Counted from the stretch's first letter, positions 24,830 through 38,583 are shown. The stretch is DNA of 64,000 bases from Aurantimonas sp. 22II-16-19i (GCF_002088275.1 NZ_AQQS01000024.1:27779-91778), one strand, 5' to 3'. Translations and numbers: made by a program. The notes: generated from the sequence alone by a model not told the origin.

Positions 24830-26362
24830 ATGTCCGTTCTCGCTGAGGCCTTCGCCCTCGTCTTCCAGCCCTATGTGCTGCTGGTGATCCTGTCCTCGGC
24901 CGCCTTCGGCATGTTCGTCGGCGCGATCCCCGGCCTGACGGCGACCATGGCGACGGCGCTGCTCGTGCCCGTCACCTTCTTCATGGACCCGGTGCCGGCG
25001 ATTGCCGCCATCGTCACGGCAACGGCGATGGCGATCTTCGCCGGCGACATTCCCGGCACGCTGCTCCGGATGCCCGGGACGCCGGCGAGCGCCGCCTATG
25101 TCGAGGACGCCTACAAGATGACCCGTTCGGGGCGGGCGGAGGAGGCGCTCGGCGCCTCGCTGGTGTTTTCGGCGATCGGCGGCATCTTCGGCACCATCGT
25201 CCTGATCACCGCTTCGCCGATGCTCGCCGAGGTGGCGCTGAAGTTCTCCTCCTTCGAATATTTCTGGCTCGTCGTCCTCGGCCTCTCCTGCGCCGTCTTC
25301 GTCTCGCCGGGCTCGGTGCCGCGGGGCATGATCGCGCTGATCATCGGCCTCTTCGCCGCCACCATCGGCATCGACAATCCGGCCGGCCAGCCGCGTTACA
25401 CCTTCGGAAACGTCGAGCTTCTGGCCGGCGTCCAGTTCATCCCGGCGATGATCGGCCTCTTCGCCGTCTCGGAGGTGCTGCGCTTCGTCGCCTCCGGCGC
25501 CGAGACGCCGGCCGTCGAAAAGGGCGGGCGCACGGGCGTCTTCACCCGGCAGTGGACGAACCTCAAGCGCTACCCCGTCCAGGCGATGCGCGGCTCGGTC
25601 ACCGGCACGGCCATCGGCGCGCTTCCCGGCGCCGGCGCCGACATCGCCGCCTGGATCTCCTATGCGATCTCCAAGAAGTTCTCCAAGGAGCCGCAGAAGT
25701 TCGGCACCGGCCATGTGGAGGGGCTCGTCGAGGCCGGCGCCTCCAACAACGGCGCCGTCAGCGGCGCGTGGATTCCCGCGCTGGTCTTCGGCATTCCGGG
25801 CGATTCGATCACCGCGATCGTCATCGGCGTCCTCTATATCAAGGGCCTGAACCCCGGCCCGACCATCTTCATCAACCAGCCCCAGCTGATCTATGCCGTC
25901 TTCATCGTCTTCTTCCTCGCCAATCTGATCATGCTGCCGATGGGCTGGATCGCCATCAAGGCGGCGCGCACCATCCTGTCGATCCCCGCCCGGATCCTGA
26001 TGCCGATCATCCTGATGTTCTGCATCGTCGGCTCCTTCGCCATCAACAATTCGCCCTTCGGCATCGTCTTGATGCTGGTCTTCGGCGTCATCGGCTTCCT
26101 GATGGAGGAGAACGACGTGCCCATCGCCCCGGCGATCCTCGGCCTCGTGCTCGGGCCGATGCTGGAGCAGAACTTCGTCACCTCGATGATCAAGGCCGAC
26201 GGCAGCTTCCTCGCCTTCTTCGAGCGGCCGATCGCGGCGGGCCTAGGCATCTTCACCATCGCCATCTGGTGCATCCCGCTCGCCATGAAGCTCCTGCGCC
26301 GCGGCCGCGGCCGGAGTGGGGGCAAGCCGGCGGCCGGCGCGTCCGACCGGCCCGGCGGCTGA
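24830..26362 (+). CDS. Tripartite tricarboxylate transporter large permease subunit (TctA)
   Basis: 510 residues, multi-spanning. Family signatures GAIPGLTATMATALLVPVTF near the N-terminus, IGALPGAGADIAAWISYAISKKFSK mid-protein, and EAGASNNGAVSGAWIPALVFGIPGDS are all present. It forms the translocation path for a carboxylate, using the ion gradient. It is tightly coupled to tctB. Full length, with no break. Confidence 0.94.
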   Translation: MSVLAEAFALVFQPYVLLVILSSAAFGMFVGAIPGLTATMATALLVPVTFFMDPVPAIAAIVTATAMAIFAGDIPGTLLRMPGTPASAAYVEDAYKMTRSGRAEEALGASLVFSAIGGIFGTIVLITASPMLAEVALKFSSFEYFWLVVLGLSCAVFVSPGSVPRGMIALIIGLFAATIGIDNPAGQPRYTFGNVELLAGVQFIPAMIGLFAVSEVLRFVASGAETPAVEKGGRTGVFTRQWTNLKRYPVQAMRGSVTGTAIGALPGAGADIAAWISYAISKKFSKEPQKFGTGHVEGLVEAGASNNGAVSGAWIPALVFGIPGDSITAIVIGVLYIKGLNPGPTIFINQPQLIYAVFIVFFLANLIMLPMGWIAIKAARTILSIPARILMPIILMFCIVGSFAINNSPFGIVLMLVFGVIGFLMEENDVPIAPAILGLVLGPMLEQNFVTSMIKADGSFLAFFERPIAAGLGIFTIAIWCIPLAMKLLRRGRGRSGGKPAAGASDRPGG

Positions 26363-26458
26363 GATTTCGGGCGAAATCCGCCTCCCGCCCCAGATACCCC
26401 TTCACGCCGGATCGCTCCGGCATCGCCCTTTCATGCGAACCGCCAAGGATCAGCGCCC

Positions 26459-27403
26459 ATGGCCAAGCCCGACCTCCTGCAAGTCTGCCCCTTCGCCGAG
26501 CCCGTCACGGCCGCGCTGGCGGAGGATTTTTCCCTGCACCGCTATTTCGAAGCAGACGATAAGCAGGCTTTCCTGGAAAAGCTCGCGCCGACGACGCGCT
26601 TCATCGCCACCGGCGGCCATCACGGCGCCTCCCGCGAGATGATCGCGGCGCTGCCCAACCTCGAGATCATCTCCTCCTTCGGCGTCGGCTACGACGCGGT
26701 GGACGTGACGGCAGCCAGGGAGCATGGCGTCTCGGTGACCAACACGCCGGACGTGCTGAATGATTGCGTCGCCGAGACGACGCTGGCCCTGATGCTGGCG
26801 CTCTGCCACCGGGTGCCGCAGTCCGACGCCTATGTCCGCGCCGGCCGCTGGGAGAGCGAGGGGCCGTTCGGCCTGACCGACGAACTCACCGGCCGCCGGG
26901 TCGCCATCCTCGGCCTCGGCCGCATCGGCAAGACCATCGCCAAGCTCTGCCAGGCCTTCAACATGGAGGTGGTCTATCACGGCCGGAATGCCCAGGAGCA
27001 CGTCCCATACCCCTATTATGCGGACCTGACAGAGATGGCCCGCGCCGCCGACTGGCTCGTGGTCATCGCGCCCGGCTCGGCCTCGACCAGGGGCATCGTC
27101 AGCCGGGAGGTGATGGAGGCCCTCGGGAGCGAGGGAAAACTCGTCAACGTGGCGCGCGGCTCGCTGGTCGACGAGGCGGCGATGATCGAGCTTCTGGAGA
27201 GCGGCGCCCTCGGCGGCGCGGCGCTCGACGTCTTCGCCGAAGAGCCGCACGTACCGGAAAGGCTGCGGGCGCTTTCGAACGTCGTCCTCCTGCCCCACCA
27301 GGGCTCGGCCACCCACAAGACCCGCGCCGCCATGGGCCAGCTGGTGGTGAAGAACCTCAAGGCCCATCTGCGCGGCGAGCCGCTGATCAGCCCGGTGGTG
27401 TGA
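26459..27403 (+). CDS. D-2-hydroxyacid dehydrogenase (NAD(P)-dependent)
   Basis: 314 residues. Nucleotide motif GLGRIGKTIAKL, and the catalytic triad typical of the family: Arg in NVARGSLVD, Glu in DVFAEEP, His in LLPHQGSAT. The FGVGYDAVD segment places it with glyoxylate/hydroxypyruvate reductase-like members. It is the last gene of the sugar-acid cluster, 96 bp after tctA. It likely interconverts a 2-keto acid (glyoxylate, hydroxypyruvate or similar) and its D-hydroxy acid produced by the pathway (inference). Confidence 0.88.
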   Translation: MAKPDLLQVCPFAEPVTAALAEDFSLHRYFEADDKQAFLEKLAPTTRFIATGGHHGASREMIAALPNLEIISSFGVGYDAVDVTAAREHGVSVTNTPDVLNDCVAETTLALMLALCHRVPQSDAYVRAGRWESEGPFGLTDELTGRRVAILGLGRIGKTIAKLCQAFNMEVVYHGRNAQEHVPYPYYADLTEMARAADWLVVIAPGSASTRGIVSREVMEALGSEGKLVNVARGSLVDEAAMIELLESGALGGAALDVFAEEPHVPERLRALSNVVLLPHQGSATHKTRAAMGQLVVKNLKAHLRGEPLISPVV

Positions 27404-27556
27404 GACCGCGTCGAGCGGCCGGGAGCGCGGCTCGGCGCGCCGGTGACCGCTTGGGAGCGCCTTCCGAGCCCTTGCGGCAAAGGGAGGCGCGAACGGCCGG
27501 TCTCCGGACGTCGCCGCCCCTCCATCGGCGCGCGGGCTCTGCGCGAGGACAGACGA

Positions 27557-27597
27557 ACAAGGCAGCAGGTCGATCTGTCGATCGCCCTGCTGCCTTT
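27557..27597 (+). terminator. Rho-independent terminator after 2-hydroxyacid dehydrogenase
   Basis: AAGGCAGCAGG pairs with CCTGCTGCCTT across a 16-base loop, then a T-run. It closes the sugar-acid transcript. The remaining 27404-27727 gap has no gene. Confidence 0.8.
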
Positions 27598-27692
27598 TTG
27601 GTGTCTGGCGAGCCCTGCCGCTGGCCCGATACGACTGCGGATTGGGGGGATCGAACCCGGTATCACGCCTGCGAGGGTGCCTGAGCGGCAAT

Positions 27693-27725
27693 CCCTCGGC
27701 GCCGGTCGAAGACCGGGGCCGAGGG
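27693..27725 (-). terminator. Strong hairpin at the 3' end of the chemoreceptor gene
   Basis: CCCTCGGC-G-CCGGTC / GAA / GACCGG-G-GCCGAGGG, 14 paired bases, immediately after the chemoreceptor stop (27728). No T-run follows, so termination is presumed rather than shown. Confidence 0.5.
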
Positions 27726-27727
27726 TA

Positions 27728-29956
<2,229 letters not shown>

Positions 29957-30058
29957 AGAGCGCGATGAGATCAGCTTCGATCGACATCCCGCGCGATCAT
30001 CCTGTTGCCGCGTGATCCCTTCCGAAAAGCGGTCCCACTTTTCGGGATCATGCTCTAG
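29957..30058 (-). repeat. Dispersed ~100 bp two-hairpin repeat, copy 2 (inverted)
   Basis: AGAGCGCGATGAGATCAGCT.. then CCCACTTTTCGGGATCATGC and CTCTAG end. The terminal CTA (30055-30057) read on the minus strand is the TAG stop of mscL. Confidence 0.85.
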
Positions 30059-30492
30059 ACCCGACGCGGCGCGCCGGTGCCCGTCGCCAGGATGTCGCGG
30101 ATTTCCTCGAGCAGCTTTTCCTCGCGCGGCGCTTCGGCGACCTCCGCCGGCTTTGCCTCTTCCCGGCGCTTCATCCGGTTCATCATCTTGACCACCAGGA
30201 ACAGGATGAAGGCGACGATCAGGAAGTTGATCGTCAGGGTGAGGAACTTGCCATAGGCGAAGACCGGCCCCTGCTTGCGGGCCTCTTCGAGGCCTGCCGC
30301 GGTGACGGCCGAGGAGAGCGCGACGAACTTGTTGGAGAAGTCGACGCCGCCGGTGATCACCGCGACCAGCGGCATGAACAGGTCGGAGACGATCGAGTTG
30401 ACGAGGCCGGAAAACGCCGCGCCGATGATGATGCCGATGGCAAGGTCGACCATGTTGCCCTTGAGGGCGAATTCCCGGAACTCGTTCAGCAT
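30055..30492 (-). CDS. mscL: Large-conductance mechanosensitive channel
   Basis: 145 residues. Pentameric osmotic safety valve in the inner membrane. N-terminal amphipathic helix [20 protein letters not shown] followed by TM1 [19 protein letters not shown], a periplasmic loop, TM2 ([20 protein letters not shown]) and the C-terminal cytoplasmic bundle. Normal length. The TAG stop is contributed by the adjacent dispersed repeat. Confidence 0.95.
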   Translation of the reverse strand: MLNEFREFALKGNMVDLAIGIIIGAAFSGLVNSIVSDLFMPLVAVITGGVDFSNKFVALSSAVTAAGLEEARKQGPVFAYGKFLTLTINFLIVAFILFLVVKMMNRMKRREEAKPAEVAEAPREEKLLEEIRDILATGTGAPRRV

Positions 30493-30577
30493 GTGGGTGA
30501 GGCCTTTCGATAGAGTGTCGGACGGGGCATGCCCGCCGGGTTGCGAGATAGGGCAGGAGGACGGTTTACGCCGCGAT

Positions 30578-30593
30578 GGTTTCACGTGAAATT
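30578..30593. other. Weak parS-like 16-mer in mscL upstream region
   Basis: GGTTTCACGTGAAATT matches TGTTTCACGTGAAACA at 13 of 16 positions including the whole GTTTCACGTGAAA core. It is intergenic, about 17 kb from the candidate origin. Confidence 0.3.
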
Positions 30594-30712
30594 CGTCCCC
30601 CCCCCGGAGCGGATATCTGCGACGAAGGTCAGGCGGCTTCGGGGTTGAGATTCGGTCACCGCCTGTGACAATCTCCCCCCATTGGCCAGTCTGGCCGAAC
30701 GGGAGGAATTTC

Positions 30713-31663
30713 ATGAGACATTTCACGCGCCTTGCGGCGTCCGCCGTCGTCGCGGGCCTGGCCTTCGCGCCGGCCTCGGCCTCGGCCCAGCAGTTCATCA
30801 ACGTTCTCACCGGCGGCACGTCCGGCGTCTACTATCCGCTCGGCGTCGCGCTGGCGAAGATCTACGGCGAGAACATCGACGGCGTGAAGACGCAGGTCCA
30901 GTCCACCAAGGCCTCCGTCGAGAACATCAAGCTCGTCACCGAGGGGCGCGGCGAGATCGGCTTCGCCCTCGGCGACAGCGTCAAGGCCGCCGCCGAAGGC
31001 AATGCCGAGGCGGGCTTTCCCGAAAAGGTCGAGAAGCTGCGGGCGATCGCCGCGATCTATCCGAACTATGTCCAGATCGTCGCCTCGAAGGATTCCGGCA
31101 TCACCGATCTCGCCGGCATGAAGGGCAAGGCCCTGTCGGTCGGCGCACCGGCCTCGGGCACCGAGCTGAATGCGCGGGCGATCTTCTCGGCCGCCGGCAT
31201 GAGCTACGACGATCTCGGCAAGACCGAATATCTGCCCTTCGCCGAATCCGTCGAACTGATCAAGAACCGCCAGCTCGACGCGACGCTGCAGTCGGCCGGC
31301 CTCGGCGTCGCCTCGATCCGCGACCTCGCCGCCTCGCTGCCGATCACCGTCGTCGCCGTTCCCGCCGAGATCGCCGAGACCCTCGGCGCGCCGTTCCAGG
31401 CGACGGAAATCCCCGCCGGCACCTATGACGGCCAGGACGAGGCCGTGCCGACGCTCGCCATCACCAACATCCTGGTGACGTCGACGGATGTCGACGACGA
31501 GCTCGCCTACCAGATGACCAAGCAGCTGTTCGAGCACCTGCCGGACCTCGTCGCCGCCCACAATGCGGCGAAGGCCATCGACCCGAAGACGGCGGCCAAG
31601 AACCTCCCCGTGCCGCTGCATCCGGGCGCCGAGCGCTACTACAAGGAAGCCGGGCTGCTGTAA
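30713..31663 (+). CDS. TAXI-family TRAP transporter solute-binding protein (orphan)
   Basis: 316 residues, GGGAGGAATTTC upstream. Sec signal peptide [20 protein letters not shown] then ASASA, cleaved before [19 protein letters not shown], the conserved TAXI start. It binds a small organic acid or amino acid in the periplasm and normally delivers it to a fused 4TM-12TM TRAP permease. No TRAP membrane genes are present in the neighbourhood, so its transporter partner lies elsewhere or it has another role. Confidence 0.9.
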   Translation: MRHFTRLAASAVVAGLAFAPASASAQQFINVLTGGTSGVYYPLGVALAKIYGENIDGVKTQVQSTKASVENIKLVTEGRGEIGFALGDSVKAAAEGNAEAGFPEKVEKLRAIAAIYPNYVQIVASKDSGITDLAGMKGKALSVGAPASGTELNARAIFSAAGMSYDDLGKTEYLPFAESVELIKNRQLDATLQSAGLGVASIRDLAASLPITVVAVPAEIAETLGAPFQATEIPAGTYDGQDEAVPTLAITNILVTSTDVDDELAYQMTKQLFEHLPDLVAAHNAAKAIDPKTAAKNLPVPLHPGAERYYKEAGLL

Positions 31664-31809
31664 GGCGATCCGCGGGCGACGTGACGCAAGCCGAGGCCGG
31701 CCGGGATGTCACCCGCCGGCCTCGGCCTTCCATGCACAGGTCAACGGGGTCGGATCTCTGCCATGTGGCTCGGCTTGCTCGAACCGTCGATCGGGCACAT
31801 ATTCGCGCC

Positions 31810-32085
31810 ATGAAGATCGCGTGGAGCGACGAGAAGGACGCCATCCTCAAGCAGCAGTACGGCTTCGGTTTCGATCGTGTCGTGGTTGCGCTGTCGGCAG
31901 AGCGCCTTCTCGATGAAAGAGCGCATCCGAACCGTGTTCGGTATCCACATCAGTATCAATGGATCGTCGAAATCGACGGTTATGCCTGGGTCGTTCCCTT
32001 CGTTCGTCGCGCGGACGGCGTGTTTTTCAAGACGATGTATCCCAGCCGGAAGGCGACGAAACACTATCTGGAGAGCCGGAAATGA
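31810..32085 (+). CDS. BrnT-like toxin candidate
   Basis: 91 residues. Compact fold starting MKIAWSDEKDAILKQQYGFG, with HPNRVRYPHQYQWIVEIDG and a closing TMYPSRKATKHYL. This resembles BrnT/RelE-like toxins, in which a C-terminal basic SRKAT/SARKA segment is conserved. Its stop overlaps the start of the next gene by ATGA, typical of toxin-antitoxin pairs in toxin-first order. It would cleave RNA if BrnT-like. Family call is tentative; operon structure is solid. G+C is lower than in flanking genes. Confidence 0.6.
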   Translation: MKIAWSDEKDAILKQQYGFGFDRVVVALSAERLLDERAHPNRVRYPHQYQWIVEIDGYAWVVPFVRRADGVFFKTMYPSRKATKHYLESRK

Positions 32086-32366
32086 ACCCCCGAAAGGACC
32101 CGTTGCCGGTGTTGGAGACCGACGAGGAACGAGCCGAATATGAGTTCAATGAAGCCGACGGCTGGGTCTCCACCGGCGACATCGCGGAAAAACGTGCGAT
32201 GCTGAAGCAAGCCGCACTTCGGATCCTCGATGATACGGCCCGTCAGCAAATCTCGATCTCGATCTCCGAGCACGACCTCGCCCGCCTCAAGACGAAGGCG
32301 GCGGAACGAGGGATGCCCTATGAAAGTCTGATCGACACCATCCTGCACGAATACGCCAAGGGGTGA
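32082..32366 (+). CDS. CopG/BrnA-like antitoxin candidate
   Basis: 94 residues. N-terminal half PVLETDEERAEYEF plus acidic spacer, then a C-terminal ribbon-helix-helix-like end QISISISEHDLARLKTKAAE with RGMPYESLIDTILHEYAKG. This layout matches CopG-type antitoxins (formerly DUF3680) paired with BrnT-like toxins. It would neutralise the upstream protein and autorepress. Start ATG overlaps the toxin stop. Confidence 0.6.
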   Translation: MNPRKDPLPVLETDEERAEYEFNEADGWVSTGDIAEKRAMLKQAALRILDDTARQQISISISEHDLARLKTKAAERGMPYESLIDTILHEYAKG

Positions 32367-32441
32367 TGCGCGATCACGCGGCGCCTGGGTGCCCCGCCGT
32401 GCAAGTCGCGATCCCCGCACTTCCCGCGATGGCAACGCAAC

Positions 32442-34484
<2,043 letters not shown>

Positions 34485-34708
34485 CATTGCCTCCTGGCCA
34501 TGGGGTGGCGCGCGCCTCCTAAGGCTAGGGTCGAAAGCGGCAAATGCGAAGGTTTCTTCGTCAGGCAGCGAGACAATGTCCGGGGCGAGCCCGCGGCGGC
34601 CGTCGGGCCGGACCTTCCAGAGGGACCTTCACGGACGGATTTTCGGGCTGCCTTGCCCATCGGGATCGGCTATCGAGGCCGCGACCTTGCCATTTGCCGA
34701 GACCCGTC

Positions 34709-35356
34709 ATGACCGCCGCTGCACTCACCCCGTTCCTCGCCTATGCCGCGGCCCTCGGGATCGCCGCCTTCATTCCGGGCCCGGGCGTCGCCGGCCTCGT
34801 CGGCCAGTCGCTCGGCAACGGCCTCAGGGCGGCGCTGTTCTTCCTCGCCGGCATCGCGCTCGGCGACGTCGTCTATCTGACCGTCGCGGTGGCGGGGCTT
34901 GCCGCTCTCGCCGAGCTCTTCGCCGAGGCGCTCCTCGTCGTGAAGATCCTCGGCGGCGCCTATCTCGTCTATCTCGCCGTCACCTTCTGGAGGAGCGAGG
35001 GCAGCCTCGCCCGCGTCGAGGCGAGCCGGGAGCGGTCAGGGCGCAAGGCGTTTCTCGCCGGCTTCGCCGTCACCCTCGGCAATCCCAAGACCATCGTCTT
35101 CTATCTCGCCCTGCTCCCCTCGGTGCTGGATCTTCGCGCCGTCGGCATCGGCCAGTGGAGCGTCCTCGCGCCGCTGACCGTGCTGGTCCTCTTCGCCGTC
35201 CTGTCGCCCTATGCGCTCTTGGGGGCGAAGGCGCGCGGGCTGATGATGCGCCCGGGTGCCGTCCGGCGCCTCGAGCGGGCGGCGGGAGGCGTCATCGGCG
35301 GGGCCGGCGCGCTGATCCTCGGCGAGGCGGCGGTGGCGGCATGGCGGCGGATGTGA
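34709..35356 (+). CDS. LysE-family amino-acid/metabolite exporter
   Basis: 215 residues, about six transmembrane helices. N-terminal FIPGPGVAGLVGQSLGNGLR, LGDVVYLTVAVAGLAAL and the GNPKTIVFYLALLPSVL motif define the RhtB/LysE family. Inner-membrane exporter of amino acids or related metabolites; substrate unknown. The ribosome site is weak. Divergent from the YyaL-type gene. Confidence 0.88.
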   Translation: MTAAALTPFLAYAAALGIAAFIPGPGVAGLVGQSLGNGLRAALFFLAGIALGDVVYLTVAVAGLAALAELFAEALLVVKILGGAYLVYLAVTFWRSEGSLARVEASRERSGRKAFLAGFAVTLGNPKTIVFYLALLPSVLDLRAVGIGQWSVLAPLTVLVLFAVLSPYALLGAKARGLMMRPGAVRRLERAAGGVIGGAGALILGEAAVAAWRRM

Positions 35357-35470
35357 GGCGCCGACCTTTATCACCCGTCATCGGGCGGGACGGCGCCCCT
35401 TCGCAGGACGGGCCATGATGGCGTAAGGTCGGCCGGAGCCAACCACCGACGCGACGCAAGGACGCCGGTC

Positions 35471-36919
35471 ATGCATTCCGATACCATCGCCGCACTGTCC
35501 TCCGGTGCCTTGCCCTCCGGTGTCGCCGTCGTCCGGGTCAGCGGGCCGGATGCGGCGGATGCGCTCCGGCGGCTGTGCGGGGCGGTGCCTGCGGCCCGCC
35601 GTGCCAGCCTGCGCAGCTTCCGTGACGCGTCCGGCGACGTCATCGACCGCGGCATCGCGATCTTCTTTCCCGGCCCCGGCACCGCCACCGGCGAGGATGT
35701 CGCCGAGTTCCACCTGCATGGCGGCCGGGCCGTGGTCGCGGCCTGCCTTACGGCGATCACCGCCGCCGTCGGCACGCGGCTCGCCGAGGCCGGCGAATTC
35801 ACCCGCCGCGCCTTCGAAAACGGCCGCATCGACCTCACCGAAGCCGAAGGCCTCGCCGATCTGATCGCGGCGGAAACGCAAGGCCAGCACAAGGCCGCGA
35901 TCCTCCAGGCGGGCGGCACGCTGCGCGCGCTCTACGAAGGCTGGATGCGGAGACTGACCGAGGCGAGGGCCCGGATCGAGGCCTCCTTCGACTTTGCCGA
36001 CGAGGGCGACGTCGGCGAGGACGTCGCCGACCGGACCGCCGAGGACATCGCCGGCCTCGTCGCCGAGATCCGCGCCCATCTCGCCCGCGCCGACCGGGGC
36101 GAGATCCTGCGCTCGGGCTTCAAGGTGGCGATCGTCGGCGCGCCGAATGCCGGCAAGTCCAGCCTCCTCAACGCGCTGGCCGACCGGGAGGTGGCGATCG
36201 TCACCGAGGTGCCGGGCACCACCCGCGACGTCATCGAGGCGACGCTCGACCTCCATGGCATCCCGGTGCGCTTCTCCGACACCGCCGGCATCCGCGAGAC
36301 CTCGGACAAGGTCGAGGCGATCGGCGTCGAGCGGGCCCGCGACGTGATGGCCAAGGCCGATCTGGTCCTCGCTCTGGTCGACCCCCAGCATGGCCACGGC
36401 CCCCTCGCGCGCTTCACCGAGCTTCTGTCCCATGTGAAACATCCGATGATGCTGGCGGGGGCCGAGGCGTCCCACGAGGATCTGGTGACCGGCACCGCCA
36501 GGGGCCGGCGGCGCATCCTCACCGTCCGCACCAAGGCCGACCGGCCGGCCCCGAGCGGCCTTGCGGCGCGCTTCGGCAACGAATGGAGCGACTTCCGCTT
36601 CGATTTCACCGTCTCGGCCAAGACCGGCGCGGGCCTCGACGACCTGACGCAGAAGATCGCCGAACTCGCCGCGGCCGCCGCCGGCCTCGACGGCGGCAAC
36701 GCTGCGGAGGCGGCGATCCCGCTGCGCACCCGTCAGCGCGAGCTCGTCACCGAGACCCTGCGCATCCTGGAGGAATTCGTCGGCAACGCCGCCCTGCCGC
36801 CGGAGATCGCGGCCGAGACCCTGCGCCAAGCCTCGGACACGCTCGGCCGGGTCACCGGCCAGGTCGGCGTCGAGGATCTCCTCGGCGTCATCTTCTCCGA
36901 GTTCTGCATCGGCAAGTGA
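35471..36919 (+). CDS. mnmE: tRNA uridine-5-carboxymethylaminomethyl modification GTPase
   Basis: 482 residues. N-terminal formyl-THF-binding domain, then a helical domain with an inserted GTPase: G1 GAPNAGKSS (223-231), G2 around PGTTRD, G3 DTAGIRE and G4 TKAD. It has the invariant C-terminal FCIGK with the catalytic cysteine. It works with MnmG to modify U34 of certain tRNAs. In many alphaproteobacteria mnmE lies near the origin with mnmG-rsmG-parAB; here eutB follows instead. Confidence 0.96.
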   Translation: MHSDTIAALSSGALPSGVAVVRVSGPDAADALRRLCGAVPAARRASLRSFRDASGDVIDRGIAIFFPGPGTATGEDVAEFHLHGGRAVVAACLTAITAAVGTRLAEAGEFTRRAFENGRIDLTEAEGLADLIAAETQGQHKAAILQAGGTLRALYEGWMRRLTEARARIEASFDFADEGDVGEDVADRTAEDIAGLVAEIRAHLARADRGEILRSGFKVAIVGAPNAGKSSLLNALADREVAIVTEVPGTTRDVIEATLDLHGIPVRFSDTAGIRETSDKVEAIGVERARDVMAKADLVLALVDPQHGHGPLARFTELLSHVKHPMMLAGAEASHEDLVTGTARGRRRILTVRTKADRPAPSGLAARFGNEWSDFRFDFTVSAKTGAGLDDLTQKIAELAAAAAGLDGGNAAEAAIPLRTRQRELVTETLRILEEFVGNAALPPEIAAETLRQASDTLGRVTGQVGVEDLLGVIFSEFCIGK

Positions 36920-37202
36920 GGATCCTGCCGTGACCGCGCCCGAGGCTCCGTCCTCTGTCGCTCGGGCGGCCCGGCGAGCCGTTCCTCGCCGCCAGCCTCC
37001 TCCTCGAGGAAAGCCTACCGTCGCGACGGAGCGAAGCTCGACGCCGAACCTCGATGCTCTCCCGCGCGGCGCGGTCCCCGCGCGTCACCCTGCACGCGGT
37101 TTGACCACCGGCGCGAAATGCCGTTCCATGGGGCAAACGGCCGGCCGCCCGACCCGTGACATGACCGGCGTCGGAGCGGACGCATCCAAGGACAAGGCTC
37201 CC

Positions 37203-38570
37203 ATGAGTCCCGAACAGCTCAAGACCCTTCTCGCCGAAGCCTCGCCGGCCCGCTCCGGCGATTTCCTCGCCGGCGTCGCGGCGACGAGCCAGGAGGCGCG
37301 GGTGAAGGCGCAGCGGCGGCTGGCCGACACCGGGCTCGCCGACATCCTCCAGACGCCGCTGATCGACCCGGAGAGCGACGAGGTCCAGCGGCTGATCCTC
37401 GACCAGCATGACGAGGCCGCCTTCCGGCCGATCTCGGCCTTCTCCGTCGGAGACCTGCGCGACTTCCTGCTGACGGACGAGGCGACGCCCGAGGCGATCG
37501 CCGCGCTGAAATGGGCGCTGACGCCCGAAATGGTGGCAGCGGTGTCGAAGATCTGCCGCAACCAGGATCTCATCGCCATCGCCCGGAAACGGCCGGTGGT
37601 CACGAAGTTCCGCACCACGGTGGGCCTGCCCGGGCGCCTCGCGGTGCGCATCCAGCCGAATCACCCCACCGACGATGCGAAAGGCGTCGCCGCCTCCATT
37701 CTCGACGGTCTCGCCTTCGGCTGCGGCGACGCGGTGATCGGCATCAACCCGGCGACGGACAGCCCGTCCGCCATGCGTCGGCTGCTGGAGCTGATCGAGG
37801 ATTTGCGTCTCCGGCTCGACTGCCCGGTGCAGTCCTGCGTTCTCGCCCATGTGACGACGGCGATCGACTGCATGTCCCGCGGCGCGCCGGTGGACCTGGT
37901 CTTCCAGTCGATCGCCGGGTCGCAAAAGGCCAACGCCTCCTTCGGCATCGACCTCGCCATGCTGAAGGAGGCCCAGGACGCGGCGAAGTCGCTGCAGCGC
38001 GGCACGATCGGCACGGACGTGATGTATTTCGAGACGGGGCAGGGGGCGGCGCTGTCGGCGAACGCCCATTTCGGCATCGACCAGCAGACCATGGAGGCGC
38101 GGGCCTATGCCGTGGCGCGGGCCTTCGATCCGCTGCTCGTCAACACCGTGGTCGGCTTCATCGGGCCGGAATATCTTTACGATGGCAAGGAGATCACAAG
38201 GGCCGGCCTCGAGGACCACTTCTGCGGCAAGCTGCTCGGCGTGCCGATGGGCGTCGACGTCTGCTACACCAACCATGCCGAGGCCGATCAGGACGACATG
38301 GACAACCTGTTGACGCTGCTCGCCGTTGCCGGGGTCAATTTCGTCATGGGCGTGCCGGGCTCCGACGACGTCATGCTGAACTACCAGTCCACCTCCTATC
38401 ACGACGCCGCCTATGTCCGCCGGGCACTGGACCTGAGGCCCGCCCCGGAATTCGAGGCCTGGGCGACGGATGTCGGCATCTTCGATCCGCGCGGCTTCCT
38501 CCTGCCGGAGGCGAGCCGCGGCGACGCCGGGCTGCTCGCCCGCTCCCGGCTGCTCGCGGCGGCGGAGTGA
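37203..38570 (+). CDS. eutB: Ethanolamine ammonia-lyase large subunit
   Basis: 455 residues from ATG 37203, which aligns with the usual EutB length; a longer frame to 36930 adds an Arg/Pro-rich extension unlike the family. Adenosylcobalamin-dependent deamination of ethanolamine to acetaldehyde. Conserved VSKICRNQDLIAIARK, LPGRLAVRIQPNHPTDDAKG, GDAVIGINPATD, and ETGQGAALSANAHFG are visible. Followed 13 bp later by eutC. No carboxysome-shell or permease genes are present, so this is the short eutBC type. Confidence 0.95.
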   Translation: MSPEQLKTLLAEASPARSGDFLAGVAATSQEARVKAQRRLADTGLADILQTPLIDPESDEVQRLILDQHDEAAFRPISAFSVGDLRDFLLTDEATPEAIAALKWALTPEMVAAVSKICRNQDLIAIARKRPVVTKFRTTVGLPGRLAVRIQPNHPTDDAKGVAASILDGLAFGCGDAVIGINPATDSPSAMRRLLELIEDLRLRLDCPVQSCVLAHVTTAIDCMSRGAPVDLVFQSIAGSQKANASFGIDLAMLKEAQDAAKSLQRGTIGTDVMYFETGQGAALSANAHFGIDQQTMEARAYAVARAFDPLLVNTVVGFIGPEYLYDGKEITRAGLEDHFCGKLLGVPMGVDVCYTNHAEADQDDMDNLLTLLAVAGVNFVMGVPGSDDVMLNYQSTSYHDAAYVRRALDLRPAPEFEAWATDVGIFDPRGFLLPEASRGDAGLLARSRLLAAAE

Positions 38571-38583
38571 TGGGGAAGGCCCG

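Noticed and set aside
27640..27720. tRNA-like T-arm (GGGTTCGATCCCCCC on the minus strand)
   Set aside because: No matching acceptor or D/anticodon arms and the T-stem does not pair; possibly a chance match or decayed 3' fragment.
36930..37202. N-terminal extension of EutB from 36930
   Set aside because: Arg/Pro-rich, unlike EutB; the internal ATG 37203 gives normal family length.
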